From: Clostridiales bacterium
GTDB lineage: Bacteria; Bacillota; Clostridia; Lachnospirales; Lachnospiraceae
Direction of reading: 5' to 3'
Assembly (NCBI GenBank): GCA_012519905.1
Contig: JAAYPG010000141.1
Span: forward strand, 1-42,904
DNA: 42,904 nucleotides
Part shown: in pieces, positions 1 through 8,328 of the stretch
Numbering within the stretch: the stretch's first letter is position 1
How the letters are laid out: every line of letters begins with the position of its first letter
Position numbers and translations under genes: made by a program
Notes under the pieces: generated by a model
The model's input: the letters and a program-made list of their open reading frames with translations, nothing else
Told to the model about the DNA's origin: nothing
The model's database searches: none

Positions 1-67
1 ACAATATATCCAATTTTTAAAACTTATATATAGTTTAGAAAAAGGTACATTGTAAACCCAATCTTGA

Positions 68-268
68 TTATACTCTTACTACGTTAGTTGCCTGAGGACC
101 CTTAGCTCCCTGAACTACTTCAAACTCAACTTCTTGGCCTTCTTCTAAAGATTTGAAGCCTTCCATGTTAAGACCTGAATAGTGAACGAATACATCGTTA
201 CCCTGCTCATCAGAGATAAAGCCAAAGCCCTTCTGATTGTTGAACCACTTTACTGTACCTTTGTTCAT
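68..268 (-). CDS. csp: Cold-shock protein (CspA/CspB family), 66 aa
   Basis: A single cold-shock (OB-fold) domain that binds single-stranded RNA/DNA and acts as an RNA chaperone in the cytoplasm. The two RNP motifs are intact: KGFGFI near residues 13-18 and VFVHY near 26-30, and the N-terminal GTVKWFN is typical. The 66-aa length is standard for the family. The frame stays open upstream to position 358, but ATG at 268 has a GGAGGA Shine-Dalgarno at 277-282, gives the canonical N-terminus, and a consensus promoter (326-354) lies inside the longer frame, so the extension cannot be the real protein. The gene is monocistronic, just downstream of the aromatic 2-oxoacid operon. Confidence 0.97.
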   Translation of the reverse strand: MNKGTVKWFNNQKGFGFISDEQGNDVFVHYSGLNMEGFKSLEEGQEVEFEVVQGAKGPQATNVVRV

Positions 269-325
269 GTATAAATTCCTCCAAAAAAATATTAATCTAA
301 TTGCTGATTGTTCAGCAACACATTC

Positions 326-354
326 ATCATAGCACTCTTTTTTAGCGCTGTCAA
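326..354 (-). promoter_or_regulatory. Sigma-A promoter of the cold-shock gene, with a 5' leader hairpin
   Basis: On the minus strand TTGACA (349-354) and TATGAT (326-331) are separated by exactly 17 bp, close to the vegetative consensus. The predicted start point is near 319. The leader then begins with a hairpin, TTGCTGA-ACAA-TCAGCAA (301-318), followed by about 30 nt to the SD. A hairpin at the extreme 5' end could stabilise the mRNA or respond to temperature; that role is inferred. Confidence 0.8.
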
Positions 355-394
355 ACATTATTTATATATATAGCATATATTCTCTCGCTTTTAA

Positions 395-418
395 GTTAAT
401 TAGAATGTTAATTAGAAT
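395..418. repeat. 12-bp tandem repeat over the stop codon of the ACT gene
   Basis: GTTAATTAGAAT occurs twice in perfect tandem, at 395-406 and 407-418. The right copy contains the TAA stop (408-410) and the last codons of the neighbouring ACT protein, which ends in an Asn-rich tail. It is probably a local slippage duplication; no function is claimed. Confidence 0.7.
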
Positions 419-851
419 TATTATTTATTTCATATGCTTCTTTAGCGGTACAAACCATATATCCGCACTCTTTCAGCACTTCTAGTGCTTTGCCTAAATC
501 ACATATCTTCATGATAATTGATGTGTCTTTTCCAGCAGTTGCTAGGGTATACATATATTCCACACTCAAGCCTGCTTCAAATAATACCTTTAAAACCTCA
601 TGAAGGGTTCCGGGCTTTTGTGAAATCTTAACCGCAATAACATCAGTTAGCTTGGCAGAAAAGCCCTCTTCCCGCAATACTCTTTTCCCTTTCTCTGGGT
701 CGGATACAATCATTCTAAGCATGCCGTATTCGGCAGTATCAGCAAGACTAAAGGAAGCAATATTAATATTATGCTCCATTAATACCTGGGTAACCCCTTC
801 CAATCTGCCTTCCTTATTCTCAATAAATACCGATAGCTGTTTTATTAGCAT
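408..851 (-). CDS. Tandem ACT-domain protein, last gene of the aromatic 2-oxoacid operon
   Basis: Two ACT-type regulatory domains in tandem (about residues 1-68 and 70-140) and nothing else: IKQLSVFIENKEGRLEGV opens the first, and KISQKPGTLHEVLKVL the second. ACT domains usually bind amino acids; stand-alone tandem versions are often found beside phenylacetate-CoA ligase and indolepyruvate oxidoreductase genes, so a sensor or allosteric partner for these enzymes is likely but inferred. I chose ATG at 851 because GGAGG (857-861) is well placed; an ATG at 863 is immediately next to that SD. It resembles the other ACT protein of the operon (2171-2596) in length and layout, suggesting duplication together with the neighbouring ligase. 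The C-terminus ends in a short Asn-rich tail. Confidence 0.88.
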   Translation of the reverse strand: MLIKQLSVFIENKEGRLEGVTQVLMEHNINIASFSLADTAEYGMLRMIVSDPEKGKRVLREEGFSAKLTDVIAVKISQKPGTLHEVLKVLFEAGLSVEYMYTLATAGKDTSIIMKICDLGKALEVLKECGYMVCTAKEAYEINNNSN

Positions 852-875
852 CTTAACCTCCATTCTCCCGCTACT

Positions 876-2174
876 CTATATAAGCTTCCTCTTATCTATA
901 ACTCGTTTGGCTTTTCCTTCACTTCTGGCAATGGTCTTAGGTTCAACCAATGTTACCTTTACCCCAAGACCTAGAGCAGTCTGAAGCACATGTGCAATTT
1001 TCTTAGTCAGGCCCTCTAGCTGTCTAATCTCATCTGAGAAGAAGCGCTCTTCAACCTCAACCTGTATCTCAAGTACATCGAGATTGTTAACTCTGTCAAC
1101 AATAAGTATATAATGAGGACTTGTTTCACCCATTTCAAGCAATGCGGATTCCACCTGGGACGGAAATACATTGACACCGCGTATAATCAGCATATCATCT
1201 GAACGACCTTTAAATCTGGATATTCTGGCTATGGTTCTACCACAGTCACATGGTTCATAGGTAATACTTGTAAGATCCTTAGTTCTATAGCGAAATAGGG
1301 GTAGGGCTTCTTTAGTTATAGTCGTAAATACCAGCTCCCCTATCTCTCCTTCCTTGCAGGGTTCTAGAGTTTCAGGATTTATAACCTCAGGTACAAAATG
1401 ATCCTCGTATACATGTAGTCCGCAATGAGCATCGCAGTCTGCTGCTACTCCGGGTCCAAGTATCTCACTAAGTCCATAGATATCATAGGCCTTAAGGTTA
1501 AGCTTCGACTCAATCTCCTTCCGCATGTTCTCTGTCCAAGGTTCTGCTCCACAGATAGCTGCTTTTAACTTGATTTTATCAGTCTTTCCCGCCTCTTCTA
1601 GAGTCTCCGCTATATGCAGAAGATAAGATGGGGTACAGGCTATAGCTGTCGCTTCAAAATCCTCCATCATAGTTATAAGCCTCTGTGTATTACCTGTAGA
1701 CATGGGTATTACGGTTGCTCCAAGATTCTCAGCCCCATAATGTAGACCTAGTCCCCCTGTAAAGAGTCCATATCCATATGCAACTTGAATTTTATCATTT
1801 GCACCTATTCCTGCCATAGCAAGTACCCTTGTAACACACTCCTGCCAAATCTCAATATCTCTTCTAGTATATCCTACTACGGTAGCCTTACCTGTAGTAC
1901 CAGAAGATGCATGAACACGTATAACCTCAGACTGAGGTACTGCAAATAAACCAAAGGGATAATTATCTCTTAGGTCCTCTTTGGTTGTATAGGGAAGTTT
2001 ATGTAAATCTTCTATTCCCTTTATATCACCAGGTTCAAGACCTAACTGTTGCATCTTTTTACGATAGAATTCCACGTTGTGATAGACACGACTTACGGTT
2101 TTCTTAAGCCTAGCGCTTTGCATATTAAGGATTTCATCTCTGCTCATGCATTCCTTCGTTTCGTTCCATATCAT
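876..2174 (-). CDS. paaK: Phenylacetate-CoA ligase family protein (PaaK-type), copy 2 of the operon
   Basis: AMP-forming aryl-acid CoA ligase of the ANL superfamily, 432 aa, the usual PaaK length. The nucleotide-binding loop ASSGTTGKA is at residues 89-97, the YGLSE motif (A5 region) is central, and a C-terminal AMP-binding domain contains [11 protein letters not shown] and a Lys-rich end (EGKAKR) that should carry the catalytic lysine. In the forward direction it activates aryl acetates with ATP and CoA. Beside iorAB it may run in reverse and recover ATP from aryl-acetyl-CoA; that is inference. The start overlaps the stop of the preceding ACT gene in an ATGA (2171-2174), a sign of translational coupling, with AGGAGG upstream. 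A close paralogue lies at 5097-6395. Confidence 0.92.
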   Translation of the reverse strand: MIWNETKECMSRDEILNMQSARLKKTVSRVYHNVEFYRKKMQQLGLEPGDIKGIEDLHKLPYTTKEDLRDNYPFGLFAVPQSEVIRVHASSGTTGKATVVGYTRRDIEIWQECVTRVLAMAGIGANDKIQVAYGYGLFTGGLGLHYGAENLGATVIPMSTGNTQRLITMMEDFEATAIACTPSYLLHIAETLEEAGKTDKIKLKAAICGAEPWTENMRKEIESKLNLKAYDIYGLSEILGPGVAADCDAHCGLHVYEDHFVPEVINPETLEPCKEGEIGELVFTTITKEALPLFRYRTKDLTSITYEPCDCGRTIARISRFKGRSDDMLIIRGVNVFPSQVESALLEMGETSPHYILIVDRVNNLDVLEIQVEVEERFFSDEIRQLEGLTKKIAHVLQTALGLGVKVTLVEPKTIARSEGKAKRVIDKRKLI

Positions 2175-2596
2175 AATATAACATCCTCCTGCTCAGCAAT
2201 CGAATACCCTTTCTCTATCAATACCTCTTTGGACTTTTCAAGATTATCTGTATTTAGTATAATTAAAGGAACCTCACCATTGCGAAATACTATGGAATAG
2301 ATATAATTTACTCCAAAACCTGCATCTGCTATAACCTGAAGTAAATCATGCAATACTCCTGGCTTATCCTCTAGCTCAACTGCTATAGCCTCTGACATGG
2401 TGACTGCAAAACCACTATTTATAAGTAGTGTTTTTGCTTTCTCTGGCTGATCAACAACAATTCTTAGAATAGCAAATTCCGGTGTGTCAAAGGAAGCAAT
2501 CGCCCTTAAATTAATATTATTATTTTTAAGTATGGATGTAACTCCTGCAACACTCCCTATCTCATTCTGTATAAATATTGATAGCTGTCGAATCAT
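2171..2596 (-). CDS. Tandem ACT-domain protein, between iorB and a PaaK-type ligase
   Basis: 141 aa made of two ACT domains (about residues 1-66 and 68-138). [18 protein letters not shown] and [17 protein letters not shown] are the characteristic strand-helix openings. There is no catalytic domain, so it is probably a small-ligand (amino acid) sensor or accessory subunit for the neighbouring ligase or oxidoreductase. ATG at 2596 is preceded by GGGAGGG. The gene ends in ATGA, overlapping the downstream ligase start by 4 bp. It lies 119 bp after iorB, the largest gap inside the operon; that gap holds a small inverted repeat. Confidence 0.88.
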   Translation of the reverse strand: MIRQLSIFIQNEIGSVAGVTSILKNNNINLRAIASFDTPEFAILRIVVDQPEKAKTLLINSGFAVTMSEAIAVELEDKPGVLHDLLQVIADAGFGVNYIYSIVFRNGEVPLIILNTDNLEKSKEVLIEKGYSIAEQEDVIL

Positions 2597-2625
2597 CTAA
2601 TAACCCTCCCTTATTATCCTTTCAA

Positions 2626-2641
2626 GTACGCCCCAGCGTAC
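2626..2641. repeat. Short inverted repeat between iorB and the ACT gene
   Basis: GTACGC-CCCA-GCGTAC, a 6-bp perfect stem with a 4-nt loop, in the 119-bp gap between two operon genes. There is no U-tract on either side, so it is not a clear terminator. It may be an RNA-processing or mRNA-stability hairpin that adjusts expression of the last three genes. Confidence 0.45.
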
Positions 2642-2715
2642 CTGTCCGCCAATTTCGTATCGAACTAAGCGTGATGATATACTATGCCATTCAAGACACA
2701 ACTTATCTTTCTCTT

Positions 2716-3288
2716 CTATCTTAAATTATATCCAAGTTCAAATGCCTTTTTATTTATATCTATAGTCTTTGCTGGAACAGTCTTTTCGATTACTGATAAC
2801 CATTCCTCCTTGGAAAATTCCATATGCTGAGCTGCTATACCCAACACTATTACATTAAACACCCTACTGTTACCAAGCCTTTTGGCTTCCTCTATGGCAT
2901 CAACCTTATATACTCTATGGTTTTTTGAAATCTCCTCAAGAATATTTTCCGGGTATTTCGCAGCTCCTATAACCACAGGCATAGGATCAATCTGTTGGTC
3001 ATTTACTACTATAGCCCCGTCTTTCTTAAGAAAATGTACATACCTTAAGGCCTCCAGCTTTTCAAAGGCAATTAGTACATCCGCCTGGCCCTCTTCAACT
3101 ATAGGCTCATATACCTTTTCACCGTATCTGACAAATGTAACAACACTTCCTCCACGCTGGGCCATACCATGTACCTCTGATAGCTTAACATCATAGCCGG
3201 CACCGATGGTAAGGCCACCAAGTATTCTACTAGTTAGTAAGGTGCCCTGTCCACCTACACCTACTATCATTATATTCTTTGTTTCCAA
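2716..3288 (-). CDS. iorB: Indolepyruvate ferredoxin oxidoreductase, beta subunit
   Basis: Gamma-domain-type subunit of 2-oxoacid:ferredoxin oxidoreductase. With IorA it oxidises aryl pyruvates (indolepyruvate, phenylpyruvate, hydroxyphenylpyruvate) plus CoA to aryl-acetyl-CoA, CO2 and reduced ferredoxin. The N-terminal IVGVGGQGTLLTSRIL loop and the following HGMAQRGGSVVTFVR are hallmarks of this family; the length (190 aa) is typical. The start is probably TTG at 3288 with GAGGTG about 7 nt upstream; an earlier in-frame TTG at 3306 has no SD. It lies 38 bp downstream of iorA, as expected for two subunits of one enzyme. Confidence 0.93.
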   Translation of the reverse strand: METKNIMIVGVGGQGTLLTSRILGGLTIGAGYDVKLSEVHGMAQRGGSVVTFVRYGEKVYEPIVEEGQADVLIAFEKLEALRYVHFLKKDGAIVVNDQQIDPMPVVIGAAKYPENILEEISKNHRVYKVDAIEEAKRLGNSRVFNVIVLGIAAQHMEFSKEEWLSVIEKTVPAKTIDINKKAFELGYNLR

Positions 3289-3326
3289 AATTACACCTCG
3301 TTTCAAAGTTGAAAGTGCTATTTCAA

Positions 3327-5060
3327 CTATATACTTTTAATTGCGTCAAATCTACATTGATCTGCGCATAGGCCACAGCCATTGCACATGGTATCGTTAA
3401 TCTCAATATCCCCATTCTCTCTCTTGGTTATGGCAGGACATCCGGGCTTCATACAGAGCCCACACTTTTTGCACTTTTCCTGATCTATGGCATACTGTTT
3501 GGTAACAGGTGATTTATCTAGCAAGGCACAAGGAGCCTGTGCAATAATAACTACAATTTCGTCGGCTACTACTGCTTCCTTAATTGTTTTTTCTAGATTT
3601 TTGGTATCAAATGCATTAATAACATGGACCTGCTGTACCCCTACTGCTCTACACAGCTTTTCTAAGTCAACGGAATATGTAGCTTCACCCATCAAAGTTT
3701 TTCCTGTAGCGGCATGGTCCTGATGCCCTGTCATTCCTGTCGTTGAATTGTCCAAGATCAATACAGTTCCAGTCCCTTTGTTATAAACCATATTCATTAA
3801 GGAATTAATTCCTGTATGTAAGAATGTGCCGTCTCCTATTACAGCTACCCAGTCCTTGATATAATCCTTACCTTTTGCCTTCTCCATACCATGGAGGGAT
3901 GAGATACTGGCTCCCATACATATAGTGGTATCTACAACACCTAAAGGCGCCACAGCCCCTAGGGTATAGCAACCGATATCTCCTGCAGCACGAATTTTTA
4001 ATTTTTTTAGTATAGTGTATACACTTCTATGGGGACAACCTGGACATAGTATCGGAGGTCTATTTGGAATATCAGTCGCTGGAAGTATAGATATTTCTTC
4101 TCCTTTAACCGCTCTTCTAATCATATTGGCAGAGTATTCTCCCTGTACAGTCAGAATATCCTTGCCTATTGCTTTTATGCCCCAGGATTTTACCTGCTCC
4201 TCAATAATAGGATCTAGCTCTTCAATTACATAGAGGGTATCCACCTTGGAAGCAAAATCTTCAATCAGCTTTCTTGGAAGAGGATTTACTATTCCAAGCT
4301 TTAGGACCGATGCCTCTGGTAGTGCCTCTTTGACATATTGGTAGGGTATCCCTGAGGTTATAACTCCTATTTTCTTATCCTTATATTCCACTGTGTTTAT
4401 AGGAAAATCACAGCTATCATTAATGAGTGCTTTTTCCCTACTCTCAACAAGAAGATGACGCCCCTTGGCGTTACCAGGCATCATAACATTTTTAGCTGCA
4501 TCTCTTACATAAGGTTTATCCTGAATATCAACTCTATCGCCTAATTCCACCAGTCCTTGGGAATGAGAAAGCCTTGTTGTGCTTCTCACAATAACTGGCG
4601 TATCATATTTCTCACTTAAGTCAAAGGCAAATTTGACAAATTCTTTTGCCTCTGCACTATCTGAAGGCTCTAGTACAGGAATTTTTGCCGCTCTTGCCAC
4701 CGCCCTGGTATCCTGCTCGTTCTGCGAGCTATATAGTCCAGGATCATCGGCGATTATCGCCACCAAGCCCCCGGTTACACCAATATATGAAGCAGTAAAT
4801 AGTGGATCTGCCGCAACGTTTAATCCAACATGCTTCATGGACGCCAAGGCTCGGACACCTATTATTGATGCCCCTACAGCCACTTCCATAGCCACCTTCT
4901 CATTAGGTGACCACTCAGAATATATTTCTTTATATTTTATAATATTTTCACTAATTTCTGTGCTGGGTGTGCCCGGATATGCAGCAGATACCTTACATCC
5001 TGCCTCATATGCGCCACGTGCAAATGCTTCATTTCCGAGCATCAATACTTTTTCTGACAC
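3327..5060 (-). CDS. iorA: Indolepyruvate ferredoxin oxidoreductase, alpha subunit
   Basis: 577-aa thiamine-diphosphate and Fe-S enzyme subunit. The N-terminal pyrimidine-binding domain starts EKVLMLGNEAFARGAYEAG. The central TPP domain has CPGCPHRS, GDIGCYTLG and a GDGTF...N Mg/TPP motif. Two C-terminal 4Fe-4S motifs follow (CKKCGLC and CNGCGLCADQC, near residues 535-570). This is the standard clostridial/archaeal IorA layout. The start is GTG at 5060, preceded by AAGGGGA; the frame extends to a TTG at 5090 that lacks an SD. It oxidises aryl pyruvates in the cytoplasm and delivers electrons to ferredoxin. It is flanked by a PaaK-type ligase upstream and iorB downstream. Confidence 0.96.
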   Translation of the reverse strand: MSEKVLMLGNEAFARGAYEAGCKVSAAYPGTPSTEISENIIKYKEIYSEWSPNEKVAMEVAVGASIIGVRALASMKHVGLNVAADPLFTASYIGVTGGLVAIIADDPGLYSSQNEQDTRAVARAAKIPVLEPSDSAEAKEFVKFAFDLSEKYDTPVIVRSTTRLSHSQGLVELGDRVDIQDKPYVRDAAKNVMMPGNAKGRHLLVESREKALINDSCDFPINTVEYKDKKIGVITSGIPYQYVKEALPEASVLKLGIVNPLPRKLIEDFASKVDTLYVIEELDPIIEEQVKSWGIKAIGKDILTVQGEYSANMIRRAVKGEEISILPATDIPNRPPILCPGCPHRSVYTILKKLKIRAAGDIGCYTLGAVAPLGVVDTTICMGASISSLHGMEKAKGKDYIKDWVAVIGDGTFLHTGINSLMNMVYNKGTGTVLILDNSTTGMTGHQDHAATGKTLMGEATYSVDLEKLCRAVGVQQVHVINAFDTKNLEKTIKEAVVADEIVVIIAQAPCALLDKSPVTKQYAIDQEKCKKCGLCMKPGCPAITKRENGDIEINDTMCNGCGLCADQCRFDAIKSI

Positions 5061-5096
5061 TTTTGTTTCCCCTTTCGTTGTATAAAGCAAGCTATT

Positions 5097-6395
5097 TTAT
5101 CGTAAATCTGTTACCCTTCTTGCCTTACCCTCAAATCTCTTTAAACTTCTAGGTGCTACTAATTTTATCATAGCATCTAGTCCAAGTACAGTTTTTAGGC
5201 TAAATTTGATTTTCTTTTCTAACTCACCTAGCTTAGCATAGGAATCAAGCAAAGTTTCATCTGCTAGCTCCACCTTTATCTCCATGGTATCAAGATAATT
5301 TTTTCTCTCAACTAGAATTTCATAATGAGCGCCGATTTCCTTCACATTTAGAAGTACCTCTTCTATCTGACTAGGAAACACATTAACTCCTCGAATTACC
5401 AACATATCATCTGATCTACCTGATATATTCTCCATCCTTACAGTGGTTCTTCCACATTTACATGGCTCATAAAATAGCCTTGTTATATCACCAGTTCGAT
5501 AACGGATTAGGGGAAGAGCTTCCTTTGTGATACAAGTAACAACAAGCTCTCCTTTCTCTCCTGGAGGCAAAACCTCTCCTGTGTCGGGATCTATTATCTC
5601 TGGTATAAAATGATCTTCATTTATATGCATACCACAAAGCTCTAGACATTCTCCAGACACTCCTGGTCCTATCAGTTCACTCATTCCGTAATTCTGAGTC
5701 GCCTTCATATCACTGCCCCAAAGCCTATACATCTCTTCTCTCATAGGCTCAGTCATGCCTTCACCACCAAAAAGACCAATTTTTACATTCAGATCCTTTG
5801 ATGGATCTACCCCCATATCTCTTGCTACCTCAGCAATATGTAATGCATATGAAGGTGTTGCTACCAGAAGAGTCGCACCAAAGTCCTGCATATACATTAT
5901 CTGCTTCTGAGTATTTCCACAGGAAGCAGGAACCACACTGGCTCCGATATTCTCCAAGCCATAATGAAGGCCTAAGGCTCCGGTGAACATTCCATATCCA
6001 AAGCTAATCTGTGCTACATCATCAGCTGTTGCCCCTCCCATACAGGCAATTCTAGAAACACATTCTGTCCACATATCCATATCATTTTTAGTATATCCGA
6101 CAACAGTAGGTTTACCCGTGGTTCCAGAGGAGGCATGGATACGAACCAGCTCTTTTTTTGGCACAGTAAACAATCCATAGGGATAGTTATCTCTTAGATC
6201 CTGTTTGACGGTGAATGGCAGCTTAGTGATATCATCAAGCGACTTGATATCCTCACAGCCTACTCCAACTGCATCCATTTTCTCTCGATATGCAGCTACC
6301 TTATCATAGATACGCTTTAAGGTATCCTTAAGTCTTGTAAATTGAATTTCTTCTATCTCCTGCCTTGTTAGGGTTTCTTCCTTAGCCCAAATCAT
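5097..6395 (-). CDS. paaK: Phenylacetate-CoA ligase family protein (PaaK-type), copy 1 of the operon
   Basis: 432-aa AMP-forming aryl-CoA ligase, clearly homologous along its whole length to the product of 876-2174. ASSGTTGKP (nucleotide loop), [29 protein letters not shown] and the C-terminal FEGKARRV are intact, so both copies should be active. It is probably specialised for a different aryl side chain than its paralogue, or the two work in opposite directions; the sequence cannot decide. The start is ATG at 6395 (a GTG sits one codon earlier), with a GGGGG SD at 6405-6409. It lies between the transporter and iorA, 36 bp from iorA. Confidence 0.92.
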   Translation of the reverse strand: MIWAKEETLTRQEIEEIQFTRLKDTLKRIYDKVAAYREKMDAVGVGCEDIKSLDDITKLPFTVKQDLRDNYPYGLFTVPKKELVRIHASSGTTGKPTVVGYTKNDMDMWTECVSRIACMGGATADDVAQISFGYGMFTGALGLHYGLENIGASVVPASCGNTQKQIMYMQDFGATLLVATPSYALHIAEVARDMGVDPSKDLNVKIGLFGGEGMTEPMREEMYRLWGSDMKATQNYGMSELIGPGVSGECLELCGMHINEDHFIPEIIDPDTGEVLPPGEKGELVVTCITKEALPLIRYRTGDITRLFYEPCKCGRTTVRMENISGRSDDMLVIRGVNVFPSQIEEVLLNVKEIGAHYEILVERKNYLDTMEIKVELADETLLDSYAKLGELEKKIKFSLKTVLGLDAMIKLVAPRSLKRFEGKARRVTDLR

Positions 6396-6444
6396 CACAT
6401 CATCCCCCTATATTATCTCAATTTGATTTATTATCTCTACTGCC

Positions 6445-7959
6445 TTACTTATCCTTATGTGAAGCAACTGCCTCATCATAACATTCAAACACAGAATCAA
6501 TTTTATCCTTATTCATACTAGGCGTAAGGATACTGACCACTGGAACTATCACAAGTCCCGCAACCATAGCTATAGCTCCAGCATTTATAGGGGAGCCTAT
6601 ATAACCAAATATCATATTGGTACTTGTAATTCCTACACCTGTAATAAAGCTTGCCCAAACAGCAGCCCTGGTGACTCTCTTCCAATATAGGCCATATAAA
6701 AGTGGCGCCAGAAAGGCTCCTGCTAAAGCCCCCCAGGATATTCCCATAAGCTGCGCTATAAAGACCGGAGGATCTAAAGCCAGTATTACAGAAACCATTA
6801 TAAAGAACACTATAAATAATTTCATGATACCTAGTTGCTTCTTCTCGTTCATATCCTTATATATAAAGCCTTTTATAAAATCCAGAGTAAGAGTCGAGCT
6901 TGATGTCAATACTAGGCTTGATAAAGTTGACATAGATGCAGATAAGACCAATATTATAACTACACCAACTAGTGCATCAGATAAAGAATGAAGCATATGG
7001 GGCACAATGGCATCATATATTACTCCACCCTGCTCATTATATATGGCCTGATTATCAAATAACCTTCCGAAACCTCCTAGAAAATAGCTACCTCCAGCTA
7101 TTACCAGAGCAAATATAGTAGAAATAATAGTTCCGGTTTTTATTGATTTTTCACTATCTATAGTGTAGAACTTATGTACCATCTGAGGAAGGCCCCAGGT
7201 TCCTAAGGAGGTCAACACCACAACCCCGAGGAGATTTATGGGGTCAGGACCCAAGATGGATGTAAAGACCCCTTGCTGTCCTAATGTTACCGGAATATCA
7301 CTTTCAAGCTCAGCTAGCTTTCCAAAAGCAGCTAGGAAGCCTCCCTGCTGGCTTAGGACAGCACCGATAATAGCAATTATTCCAAATAGCATTATAATAC
7401 CCTGTATAAAATCATTGATAGCAGTAGCCATATAGCCACCCATAATTACATAGACGCCTGTTAAGGCTGCCATCGATAATACACATACCCAATAGGGAAT
7501 ATTAAAAGCCATCTCAAAAAGTCTGGACAATCCATTATAAACTGATGCCGTATAAGGAACTAAAAAAATAAAGGATATTGCAGATGCAGCTATCTTTATG
7601 CCCTTGCTGTCAAAACGACTACCAAAGAAATCTGGCATGGTGGCTGATTTTAGATGGTTGGTCATAACCCGCGTCCGTCTGCCCAGTACTACCCAGGCCA
7701 AGAGACTACCAATAAATGCATTTCCTATACCAATCCATGTAGCAGAAATACCGTATTTCCATCCGAATTGCCCAGCATACCCTACAAATACAACGGCAGA
7801 AAAATAAGAGGTTCCATATGCAAAGGCAGTTAACCAAGGTCCTACCGCTCTGCCTCCCAATACGAAATCTCCCACATTTCTAGCATGCTTTCTAGCAAAG
7901 ATTCCAATTCCAAGCATAATCGCAAAGAAGCATATTAAAAACACTATTTTTATTACCAC
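6445..7959 (-). CDS. Sodium:solute symporter (SSS family), first gene of the aromatic 2-oxoacid operon
   Basis: 504-aa polytopic membrane protein with about 13 hydrophobic segments, in the SSS/LeuT-fold family (PutP/PanF-like). Family features include the N-terminal FVLGGRAVGPWLTAFAYG segment, GYMATAINDFIQGIIM in the middle and the LSASMSTLSSLVLTSSS Na+-site region. The substrate cannot be read from sequence. As the promoter-proximal gene ahead of two PaaK-type ligases and iorAB, an aryl acid or aromatic amino-acid-derived acid is the best guess. The start is GTG at 7959 with GAGGAT upstream. It lies 50 bp before the first ligase gene. Confidence 0.9.
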   Translation of the reverse strand: MVIKIVFLICFFAIMLGIGIFARKHARNVGDFVLGGRAVGPWLTAFAYGTSYFSAVVFVGYAGQFGWKYGISATWIGIGNAFIGSLLAWVVLGRRTRVMTNHLKSATMPDFFGSRFDSKGIKIAASAISFIFLVPYTASVYNGLSRLFEMAFNIPYWVCVLSMAALTGVYVIMGGYMATAINDFIQGIIMLFGIIAIIGAVLSQQGGFLAAFGKLAELESDIPVTLGQQGVFTSILGPDPINLLGVVVLTSLGTWGLPQMVHKFYTIDSEKSIKTGTIISTIFALVIAGGSYFLGGFGRLFDNQAIYNEQGGVIYDAIVPHMLHSLSDALVGVVIILVLSASMSTLSSLVLTSSSTLTLDFIKGFIYKDMNEKKQLGIMKLFIVFFIMVSVILALDPPVFIAQLMGISWGALAGAFLAPLLYGLYWKRVTRAAVWASFITGVGITSTNMIFGYIGSPINAGAIAMVAGLVIVPVVSILTPSMNKDKIDSVFECYDEAVASHKDK

Positions 7960-7997
7960 TTTCTTATCCTCGCTTACCTATATTCTTTTCCGATTTA

Positions 7998-8011
7998 ACG
8001 CTTTAAAGCGT
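7998..8011. promoter_or_regulatory. Perfect 14-bp palindrome, likely operator of the aromatic operon
   Basis: ACGCTTTAAAGCGT is a perfect dyad about 9-22 bp downstream of the predicted start point of the promoter at 8027-8055. That is a classic place for a repressor to block elongation. A further GCTTTAA half-like copy lies at 8019-8025 (minus reading). No adjacent regulator gene is present, so the protein is unknown. It could instead be a small mRNA hairpin. Confidence 0.55.
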
Positions 8012-8026
8012 CTTCGTCTTAAAGCA

Positions 8027-8055
8027 ATGATATCACTTGTTAACTTTTATGTCAA
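8027..8055 (-). promoter_or_regulatory. Sigma-A promoter of the symporter-paaK-ior operon
   Basis: TTGACA (8050-8055) and TATCAT (8027-8032) on the minus strand with a 17-bp spacer; predicted start near 8020. The -35 box is the last two sense codons (TTG ACA) of the DUF1294 gene, immediately before its TAA, so the operons abut with no terminator between them. Confidence 0.75.
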
Positions 8056-8325
8056 TACTTTAACAAAAAAGACAAGAATATTTACAAGTAAGGCTAATGG
8101 TATGAGAATTACAAATTTCATATGCTTTGTCTTATGCCTAAATATTTTCATCCCAAGAAAGGATCCCAATGCTCCTCCAAAAAAGGCAATCAAAATGAGG
8201 GTGCGCTCAGAAATGCGCCACCCTCTCTTTCTAGCCTTTATTTTATCTATTCCCATTGTTATAAAACCTACAAGATTCATAATCAGTAAATAAACTATAA
8301 CAAGGATATAAATGACGTCTTTCAT
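8047..8325 (-). CDS. DUF1294 family small membrane protein
   Basis: 92 aa with three hydrophobic segments (about residues 5-27, 42-60 and 70-90). The conserved DUF1294 pattern is visible: GIDKIKARKRGWRISE, then a Gly-rich FFGGALGSFLGM and FRHKTKH. The function of the family is unknown; it is an inner-membrane protein. ATG at 8325 is preceded by GAGGT located in the last codons of aspS, with only 3 bp between the genes, so it is the last gene of the hisS/aspS block. Its final codons double as the -35 box of the next operon. Confidence 0.88.
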   Translation of the reverse strand: MKDVIYILVIVYLLIMNLVGFITMGIDKIKARKRGWRISERTLILIAFFGGALGSFLGMKIFRHKTKHMKFVILIPLALLVNILVFFVKVLT

Positions 8326-8328
8326 GGC

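Noticed and set aside
269-358. Extended N-terminus of the cold-shock protein (96 aa in total)
   Set aside because: The -35/-10 promoter (326-354) and leader hairpin lie inside it, and the SD and canonical start are at 268.
652-984. 110-aa plus-strand frame opposite the ACT and ligase genes
   Set aside because: Antisense shadow of two well-supported genes, no SD and low-complexity composition.
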